A stretch of DNA of 6,256 nt from Actinomycetota bacterium (GTDB lineage: Bacteria > Actinomycetota > Thermoleophilia > Gaiellales > Gaiellaceae): the NCBI GenBank assembly GCA_013697465.1, contig JACCWU010000325.1:1-6256 (forward strand). The letters are read 5' to 3'. The notes beneath the pieces are model-generated. The model saw nothing but the letters and a program-made list of their open reading frames with translations. It searched no databases and had not been told where the DNA came from. Positions 1 to 4,702 of the stretch are shown here, piece after piece. The position numbers and the translations under genes are program-made. Every line of letters begins with the position of its first letter. Positions within the stretch are counted from its first letter, which is position 1.

Positions 1-38
1 CCGTCGCGGATACCGAAGGCCGTACCTCGAAGGACACG

Positions 39-60
39 GACCGAGCGTAGACGCTCGATC
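39..60 (-). terminator. Probable transcription terminator hairpin after modC
   Basis: Read on the minus strand, a 9-bp stem with a 4-base loop (UCUA) begins 6 bases after the modC stop codon. All pairs are Watson-Crick except one, which is a U-G wobble on the minus-strand RNA but a C-A mismatch on the plus-strand RNA. The hairpin is therefore better formed in the direction of the mod operon. There is no clear U-run behind it, which is common for terminator-like hairpins in high-GC actinobacteria but lowers certainty. The 38 bases beyond it to the window edge show nothing I can assign. Confidence 0.55.
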
Positions 61-66
61 GCAAGC

Positions 67-1095
67 TCACACGGGCAGGAGACGCGTACCCGTGGCCTTG
101 AACGAAGCGATGACGACGTCTCCCTCGTGCAGGCCGAGCCGTTCGACTGAGCGCGCCGTGACTTCGGCCGTGACGGGGCCGATTCGAACTCGAACGCGGT
201 TGCCGAGTGGCACGAGCGACGCAATCGGCGCCCGCACATGGTTCACGGCTGAGTCGTCGGGGACCTCGCGGGCGATTGCGACCTCCCATGGGTAGACGGC
301 GAGCGCGACCCGCCCCACTCCAGGATCCACCGTGTAGGCCGTGAACCCCGCGTCGAGCGAGACGGCCGTCAGCCCGTCAGGACCCTCCGAGGCAACACCG
401 CGAAGGAGGTTGGCGCCGGTGAAACCCGCGACGAAGGCGTCCGTCGGTGCAGCAACGAGCTCGGATGGCGCGGCGACCTGTAGCAGGCGTCCCGCGACGA
501 GGACTCCAACCCGGTCAGCCAGCGCCGCGGCGTCGTCGAAGTCGTGGGTCACGATCAACGTCGGCAGCTCGAGCTCCTGAAGGAGCTCTCTGAGCTCCGA
601 GCGGACGTGCGAGCGCGTGTACGCGTCGAGCGCGGAAAGCGGTTCGTCCAGCAGGAGCACGGCGGGGTCGCGCGCCAGCGCCCGTGCTACCGCGACGCGC
701 TGTCGCTCGCCGCCCGACAGGGTCGGCGGGCGCGCCTCGGCGAGTGAGGCGATGCCGAACCGGTCGAGCAACTCGTCGACCCGCGCTCGCCCGCCGAATG
801 CGACATTGGCGCGTACGGTCAGGTGCGGGAAGAGCGCGTACTCCTGGAAAACGAGGCCGACACGACGGCGCTCCGGTGGAAGGTCGATCCCGCGAGCCGT
901 ATCCAGCCACCTTTGGCCGCCGAGCCTCACGAAGCCCCGTTCGGGACGGAGAAGCCCGGCGATCGCGCGGAGCACGCTCGACTTGCCGGCTCCGGAGGGG
1001 CCGACGAGCGCGACCGTCTCCGCGCCGATCTCGAGCGCTAGCGAGAGCCGGAAGGCGCGAAGGCCGTGATCGAGGTCGAGTTCGAGCGTTTCCAT
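67..1095 (-). CDS. modC: Molybdate ABC transporter ATP-binding protein ModC
   Basis: This is the ATPase that powers molybdate import at the inner face of the membrane; 342 residues from the ATG at 1095. The nucleotide-binding domain is complete: Walker A GPSGAGKS (residues 32-39), Q-loop Gln84 in LVFQEYALFPH, signature LSGGERQR (126-133), Walker B AVLLLDEP (145-152), D-loop SALD and switch His184. A C-terminal TOBE domain (about 285-342) follows; in this family it binds oxyanion and modulates transport. The length fits ModC (about 350). The open frame continues 270 codons upstream of this ATG, but that part only shadows modB; METLELDLDH is a normal ModC start. It overlaps the end of modB by 58 bases, and no good ribosome binding site precedes it, so translation is probably coupled to modB. 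Close relatives carry sulfate, spermidine or iron, but the partners settle molybdate/tungstate. Confidence 0.95.
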   Translation of the reverse strand: METLELDLDHGLRAFRLSLALEIGAETVALVGPSGAGKSSVLRAIAGLLRPERGFVRLGGQRWLDTARGIDLPPERRRVGLVFQEYALFPHLTVRANVAFGGRARVDELLDRFGIASLAEARPPTLSGGERQRVAVARALARDPAVLLLDEPLSALDAYTRSHVRSELRELLQELELPTLIVTHDFDDAAALADRVGVLVAGRLLQVAAPSELVAAPTDAFVAGFTGANLLRGVASEGPDGLTAVSLDAGFTAYTVDPGVGRVALAVYPWEVAIAREVPDDSAVNHVRAPIASLVPLGNRVRVRIGPVTAEVTARSVERLGLHEGDVVIASFKATGTRLLPV

Positions 1096-1865
1096 GCCGG
1101 TATCAGCTTGGCCGCGAAGAGGATGAGAGCGCTGGCGAGCACGAGCAGCGCGCCGATGGCGAGTGCGAGATCGAAGTCGACGTCGAACTCTTGGTAGACG
1201 GCGAGGGAAAGCGTCTGGGTGACGCCCTGGAACGAGCCCGCGAACATGATCGTCGCCCCGAACTCCCCGAGACCCCGCGCGAACGCAAGCGCAAGACCGG
1301 CGCCGAGCCCTCCCGCGGCCAGCGGCAGCGCAACGCGGCCGAACGTCCGCGCCGGACCCGCGCCCAGTGTGCGTGAAGCCGCAACCAGATCGGGATCGAC
1401 CGCCTCGAACGCGGCGATAGCCGTGCGTACGTAGAAAGGGCTCGCCACATACGTGACCGCGAGCACGACGGCGAGCTTCGTGAACGCGATCTCGATGCCG
1501 AGCGCTTCGAGCGTTCCACCGAGGAGTCCCAACCGCCCGAACGCCGCGAGGAGGCCGATGCCCGCGACCGCCGGGGGAAGCACGAGCGGAAGCTCGACGA
1601 GGGTCACGAGCAGCGCCCGGCCGCGAAAGCTCCGCGTCGCGAGCAGGTAAGCGGTCGGCGTGCCGAAGAGCACGATCAGCGCGAGCGCGGCGAGATTCGT
1701 CTCGGCGGTAACCCGGAGCGCGTCGCGCGCGACTTGGCTCGTCAGCCCGTCCGCGAGCTCGCCGGGCGACAGCTCGACGAAGATCGCGACGATCGGGATC
1801 AGCAGGAATACGAGCGACAACGCCGCGGCGGCGACGAGGGCCGCGGCGAACGAAGAGGACCTCAC
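1038..1865 (-). CDS. modB: Molybdate ABC transporter permease ModB
   Basis: This is the membrane channel subunit of the molybdate importer; 275 residues. Hydrophobic segments lie at about 6-30, 55-76, 84-110, 128-150, 182-200 and 232-255. The cytoplasmic EAA-type coupling loop that docks on ModC is at about 162-181 (AASRTLGAGPARTFGRVALP). The stretch RGLGEFGATIMFAGSFQGVT (197-216) is a hallmark of the ModB/CysT permease family. The start is GTG at 1865, which shares a GTGA overlap with the modA stop; this supports the start and implies translational coupling. The polar tail SNSTSITAFAPSGSR after the last membrane segment lies in the 58-base region that also encodes the start of modC, an unusually long overlap. 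Whether molybdate or tungstate is preferred cannot be told from this subunit. Confidence 0.95.
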   Translation of the reverse strand: MRSSSFAAALVAAAALSLVFLLIPIVAIFVELSPGELADGLTSQVARDALRVTAETNLAALALIVLFGTPTAYLLATRSFRGRALLVTLVELPLVLPPAVAGIGLLAAFGRLGLLGGTLEALGIEIAFTKLAVVLAVTYVASPFYVRTAIAAFEAVDPDLVAASRTLGAGPARTFGRVALPLAAGGLGAGLALAFARGLGEFGATIMFAGSFQGVTQTLSLAVYQEFDVDFDLALAIGALLVLASALILFAAKLIPAWKRSNSTSITAFAPSGSR

Positions 1866-2620
1866 GGGAGCCCGAAGCGAGCGGCGCGCAGCTGTCGCCG
1901 CCCATCCGGCCCGAGAACCGCGATCACGAGCTCCTGCGCCCCTTCCACGTCATTCGGCTTGGTCGCGATCGCCAGCTCGTAGACCACCGTCGGTTGAGCT
2001 CTCTCGGGAACCCGAAGCGCGCGGACACGCGTGGCCACGGGCGCGACGTCTGTGAGATACACGAATCCTGCGTCAGCTTGGCCGAGCGCCACCTTGCCGA
2101 CGATGCCCTTGACGTCAGGCTCGAGGCTGACCGTCTTCTTCAGCACTCGGAGCAGCCCCAGGCGCTTCAGCACCTCTCGCGTATAGAGACCGATCGGCAC
2201 TTTCGGACCGGCGACGACTAGCTTCAACTTCGGGCGCCTCGCAAGATCGAAGATGGTCTTGATCTTCGCCGGATTGGAGCGGGGGACGATGACGACGAGC
2301 GAGTTCGTCGCGAACGCGACCGGCTTGCGCGCGAGCCCCTCCCGGTGTAGAGCCTGCGTGTAGAGGGGGCTCGCCGAGAAGTACACGTCGAACGGCGCAC
2401 CTCTGCGGATCTGCTCGGCGAGGGAGTTCGAGCTCCCGAACGAGTAGCTCGCCTCGGACGTTATTCGCGGAAGCACCTCGGCCAGCGAGGCGGCCGCGAG
2501 GACGAGGGGCCGTGCTCCGGCGCGGCCGTCGCCACCGGGAGCCGCCAACGCCAGTGCCGACGCGGTCGTTGCGACGAGCGCCGCCAAAGCTCCCGCGCCG
2601 AGAACCCGCCGCCGGCTCAT
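1862..2620 (-). CDS. modA: Molybdate-binding periplasmic-type protein ModA
   Basis: This is the extracytoplasmic receptor that captures molybdate (or tungstate) and delivers it to ModBC; 252 residues against 257 for E. coli ModA. The N-terminus MSRRRVLGAGALAAL is a signal peptide with a possible twin-arginine motif (SRRRVL) followed by a hydrophobic stretch to about residue 27. There is no cysteine anywhere in the protein, hence no lipobox. Family blocks are clear: AAASL (42-46), FGSSNSLAEQIRRGAPFDVYFSAS (61-84), FATNSLVVIVP (103-113), VPIGLY (141-146) and GFVYLTD (185-191). From memory of the E. coli structure, the ligand-contacting serines correspond to Ser45 and one of Ser63/Ser64, and the tyrosine to Tyr188. 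The first helix between AASL and FGSS is shorter than in E. coli. The ATG start overlaps the regulator stop as ATGA, with a close GGTGGAG ribosome binding site. Confidence 0.95.
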   Translation of the reverse strand: MSRRRVLGAGALAALVATTASALALAAPGGDGRAGARPLVLAAASLAEVLPRITSEASYSFGSSNSLAEQIRRGAPFDVYFSASPLYTQALHREGLARKPVAFATNSLVVIVPRSNPAKIKTIFDLARRPKLKLVVAGPKVPIGLYTREVLKRLGLLRVLKKTVSLEPDVKGIVGKVALGQADAGFVYLTDVAPVATRVRALRVPERAQPTVVYELAIATKPNDVEGAQELVIAVLGPDGRRQLRAARFGLP

Positions 2621-2994
2621 CGCTCCACCATCACGCTCGTCGACTTGACCACCCCCGCGGCGCTCATCCCCGGCTTGAGCGCAAGCTCCTCGGCGGACTC
2701 GCGCGTGATGATCGCTACGACGCGGGCGGGTTCGGTGACATCGATCTCGACCTTGGCGAGCAGGCCGTCGACCTCGATCGCGCGAACCACGCCGCGAAAG
2801 CGGTTGCGCGCGGAGAACACCACGGATCCGTCCTCGCCTCGAAGCCGCTCGACCTCGGACGCCGGAACGACGCGTCGGTTCGCAGCGTCGCGCTCGACGC
2901 GGATTCGACCAGCGCGATCCCAGCGTCGAAGCGTGTCGAGTGAGATCCCGAGCGCTCGTGACGCCTCTGCGGCCGTGAACGTCTGCTTAGGCAT
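2617..2994 (-). CDS. Helix-turn-helix / Mop (TOBE) domain molybdate-responsive regulator
   Basis: This 125-residue protein is probably the molybdate-sensing regulator of the operon it heads. Residues 6-52 (FTAAEASRALGISLDTLRRW, then RVVPASEVERL) form a MerR/excisionase-type winged helix-turn-helix for DNA binding. Residues 61-125 form a single Mop/TOBE domain with the molbindin pattern: SARNRFRGVVRAIE, VEIDVTE, VVAIITRESAEEL, LKPGMSAAGVVKSTSVM. Mop domains bind molybdate or tungstate as oligomers, so DNA binding is likely to respond to intracellular oxyanion. The ATG at 2994 is chosen because the helix-turn-helix starts directly after it. An upstream in-frame start at 3057 would only add low-complexity residues encoded by the promoter region. 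The stop overlaps modA in ATGA. It differs from E. coli ModE, which has a LysR-like helix-turn-helix and two Mop domains. The regulatory role is inferred from domains and position. Confidence 0.88.
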   Translation of the reverse strand: MPKQTFTAAEASRALGISLDTLRRWDRAGRIRVERDAANRRVVPASEVERLRGEDGSVVFSARNRFRGVVRAIEVDGLLAKVEIDVTEPARVVAIITRESAEELALKPGMSAAGVVKSTSVMVER

Positions 2995-3031
2995 TGCATA
3001 TGAATATAGCGCGCGATGGGCACCATCACAC
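2994..3031 (-). promoter_or_regulatory. Probable leaderless promoter of the mod operon
   Basis: On the minus strand a TATATT hexamer (3003-3008; five of six matches to the -10 consensus) lies 8 bases before the ATG of the regulator gene. Seventeen bases further upstream is GTGTGA (3026-3031), a weak -35 with three of six matches. A start site 7-8 bases after the -10 would fall on the A at 2995 or 2994, that is, at the start codon itself. No Shine-Dalgarno sequence is present before this ATG. The two facts together suggest a leaderless mRNA, which is common in actinobacteria. The AT-rich patch stands out from its GC-rich surroundings. Confidence 0.55.
3013..3029 (-). promoter_or_regulatory. 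Inverted repeat within the mod promoter spacer, candidate operator
   Basis: GATGG and CCATC form a perfect 5-bp inverted repeat with a 3-base centre at 3015-3027, which extends to 7 bp on minus-strand RNA if one U-G wobble is allowed. It occupies the region between the proposed -35 and -10 elements and touches the -35. MerR-type proteins classically bind such spacer dyads, and the first gene downstream encodes a MerR-like helix-turn-helix, so autoregulation here is plausible. There is no T-run after it, so it does not look like a terminator for the upstream transporter gene. The short arms make chance occurrence possible. Confidence 0.35.
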
Positions 3032-3053
3032 GCCGGGCGCCGTGCACTCGAAC

Positions 3054-4238
3054 TCACGGTTCGTGAGGATCGAGCGGGACGCGCCGAAAGACGAGGTACA
3101 GAACGAGGTCGTAAACGCTCTTCACCGCGCCGGCGACGACGAACGGCGCGGCGAGTGAGAGTGCCGCCAGAGCCCCGCCCGCAATGGCAGCCGGTGGCCG
3201 CGAGATGTAGCGCGCGGCGTTCGTGTAGCCCGCCGCGGCCGTGCGCTCCTCGGGCGAGACGAGGGCCATGACGTACGCCTGGCGTGCGGGAACGTCCATC
3301 TGACTGAGCGCGAAGCGCGCGAGCAGCAGCCCGACTGCGGTCACGAGATTCGGCGCGAACGCAATCGCCGCGAGCAGCAGATTCGACGGTAGATGCGTGA
3401 ACACCATCGTCCGCAGGAGCCCGATGCGCCCGGCGAGGCGCGCCGCGACCTGGAAGGACAGTGCTTGCAGGATGCCGACCGCGAAGAACGTGACTCCCAA
3501 GACCTCGGGCGAGGCGTCGAAACGGCGCACGAAGACGTACGCGACGAACGCCTGCACCACGAACCCGCCGCCGAAGGAGTCGAGGGCGAAGAGCGCCGAC
3601 AGCTTGTGCACGTTGACCCGCGACGCCCCGAGCGGTGCCCGCGGCAGCGACGGCTCGGGCGCCGGCGCCTCGACCGCGTCAGACAGCGTCCTGGAGAGCA
3701 CCAGACCCCCTGCCGCCGCGACCGTGTAGACGAAGAAGAGCCGCTGCGACGACGGCGGCTCCGGAAGAAGCGACACGACGGCCACGACGAGCGCTCCGAC
3801 AGAACCGGCGATGGTCGCAATCGCGTTGTACGCGGCGAACGTCCGCGCCGTGCCCTCCGGCCCCGGAACCCCGGCAAGCATGGGCTGCTCGAGCGTCGTG
3901 AACGGGCCGGACTCGACAACGTCCGCCGAGATCGTCCCCGTCAGCGCCGCGAGGACAAGGGCGGGGAGCCAGTCCGTGAGCGCGAAGGTCGAGCCGGCGG
4001 CCGCCATGAGGGCGAACAAGACGGCGTATGCACGTCTTCGACCCACCCGATCGCCAAGGCGGCCGAGGACGACCGAGGCCGCCGCACTCCCGATCAGCAC
4101 GGCGCCGAGGACGACGCCGAGCTCAACTGAGTCGAGACCGGCGGCCGCGAGCCCCACGCCGAGAGCGATGCTCCCCACGCCGTACGCGAATGCCCGGAAC
4201 GCCTGAGCCGCAAAGATGATGCGGGCGTCGCCGCTCAG
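3054..4238 (-). CDS. Major facilitator superfamily (MFS) transporter, probable CTG start
   Basis: This is an integral membrane secondary transporter, probably an exporter; substrate unknown. From the first ordinary start (GTG at 4178) it has 374 residues; from the CTG at 4238 it has 394, close to the usual 12-helix size of about 400. The MFS motif A loop is GRLGDRVGRRRAY (39-51 in GTG numbering). A charged and proline-rich central loop (about 165-190, DAVEAPAPEPSLPRAPLG) divides two six-helix halves. The conserved second-half stretch is ARFALSQMDVPARQAYVMALVSPEERTAAAG (287-317 split as ARFALSQMDVPAR and what follows). The frame stays open upstream of the GTG and encodes SGDARIIFAAQAFRAFAYG, which looks like the start of helix 1. 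The CTG has GAAGGG six bases before it, overlapping the end of the ChrB-like gene. Coupling to the ChrB-like gene suggests oxyanion or metal efflux, but that is inference from context only. Confidence 0.85.
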   Translation of the reverse strand: MSGDARIIFAAQAFRAFAYGVGSIALGVGLAAAGLDSVELGVVLGAVLIGSAAASVVLGRLGDRVGRRRAYAVLFALMAAAGSTFALTDWLPALVLAALTGTISADVVESGPFTTLEQPMLAGVPGPEGTARTFAAYNAIATIAGSVGALVVAVVSLLPEPPSSQRLFFVYTVAAAGGLVLSRTLSDAVEAPAPEPSLPRAPLGASRVNVHKLSALFALDSFGGGFVVQAFVAYVFVRRFDASPEVLGVTFFAVGILQALSFQVAARLAGRIGLLRTMVFTHLPSNLLLAAIAFAPNLVTAVGLLLARFALSQMDVPARQAYVMALVSPEERTAAAGYTNAARYISRPPAAIAGGALAALSLAAPFVVAGAVKSVYDLVLYLVFRRVPLDPHEP

Positions 4239-4248
4239 AGAGGACCCT

Positions 4249-4683
4249 TCAGCCCGCAGCAGTCTCGTGCTTGCACCACGCGTACAGCGCGTCGTAGACC
4301 GGCAGGCTCAGCTCGAGCTGCCGGTGGTCGCCCACGTCGAGCAAGTAGAAGCCTTCGGCCACCGCGAGCAGCCCCCGGGATTGCGGCGTGGCGTCACGGT
4401 CCTCGGCGACGTCCGCCCCGTGCACGATGCGCCCGAGAAGCTCGAGGGCGGGGTCGTCGAGCTCGTACTCCTCGAGCAGCACTTCGAAGGTGCAGAGTCC
4501 GTCGCGGTGTGTGTATTGGGCATCGGGCGCGTCGAACGACACGGCGCCCTCCCGCTCGGCGACGGCGAGCACGTCCCCGGCGGGCACGAAGAGGAACTCC
4601 CCGTCCGGGTCGATGAAGCGGAGGATGAGCCACGGGCAGGCAATCCTGTCCGTCTTGGGCCGCTTTCTCGTGACCCAGCGCAT
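4249..4683 (-). CDS. ChrB C-terminal-domain protein (chromate resistance family)
   Basis: This 144-residue soluble protein matches the C-terminal domain of ChrB, a protein linked to chromate resistance. The signature opening is WVTRKRPKTDRIACPWLI (3-20), followed by RFIDPDGEFLFVPAGDVLAVAE, then THRDGLCTFEVLLEEYELDD (58-77), GRIVHGAD (84-91) and the end VYDALYAWCK (129-138). Full-length ChrB (about 300 residues) has an extra N-terminal domain that is absent here; short stand-alone versions are known. Cys16, His59, Cys64, His88 and Cys137 are possible metal ligands, but no function is proven. The ATG at 4683 has a good GAGGG ribosome binding site six bases upstream that overlaps the stop of the carboxylase gene, with 9 bases between the genes. 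The usual partner, a ChrA/CHR chromate transporter, is not visible; an MFS carrier follows instead. Family assignment is firm, chromate role is not. Confidence 0.85.
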   Translation of the reverse strand: MRWVTRKRPKTDRIACPWLILRFIDPDGEFLFVPAGDVLAVAEREGAVSFDAPDAQYTHRDGLCTFEVLLEEYELDDPALELLGRIVHGADVAEDRDATPQSRGLLAVAEGFYLLDVGDHRQLELSLPVYDALYAWCKHETAAG

Positions 4684-4689
4684 TCGTCG

Positions 4690-4702
4690 CCCTCAGAGAG
4701 GG
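4690..4702 (-). promoter_or_regulatory. Inverted repeat over the carboxylase stop and ChrB-like ribosome binding site
   Basis: Minus strand CCCTC-TCT-GAGGG is a perfect 5-bp, all but one G-C, inverted repeat with a 3-base loop. Its right arm is exactly the GAGGG ribosome binding site of the ChrB-like gene, and the TGA stop of the carboxylase gene lies across the loop and right arm. A ribosome finishing the carboxylase would open the stem, so the pair could be translationally coupled. The stem is short and may form only weakly. Confidence 0.35.

Noticed and set aside
684..1376. Plus-strand 230-codon frame
   Set aside because: It is antisense to modC and modB, very arginine-rich, and has no family resemblance.
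1096..1905. Upstream 270-codon extension of the modC frame
   Set aside because: It lies inside modB in another frame and is arginine-rich without any domain; normal ModC begins at the ATG at 1095.
2623..3029. Nine-base string GTGATGGTG shared by the mod promoter and the modA ribosome binding site region
   Set aside because: Nine-base matches are common by chance in a window this size and the modA copy is fully explained as coding sequence.
3013..3042. Rho-independent terminator between the MFS gene and the mod operon
   Set aside because: The only stem is short, its downstream side is not T-rich, and it sits within a better-supported promoter.
2995..3057. Longer start for the Mop regulator (146 residues)
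   Set aside because: The added residues come from the promoter region, look unlike protein, and would cover the -10 element; homology begins at the ATG at 2994.
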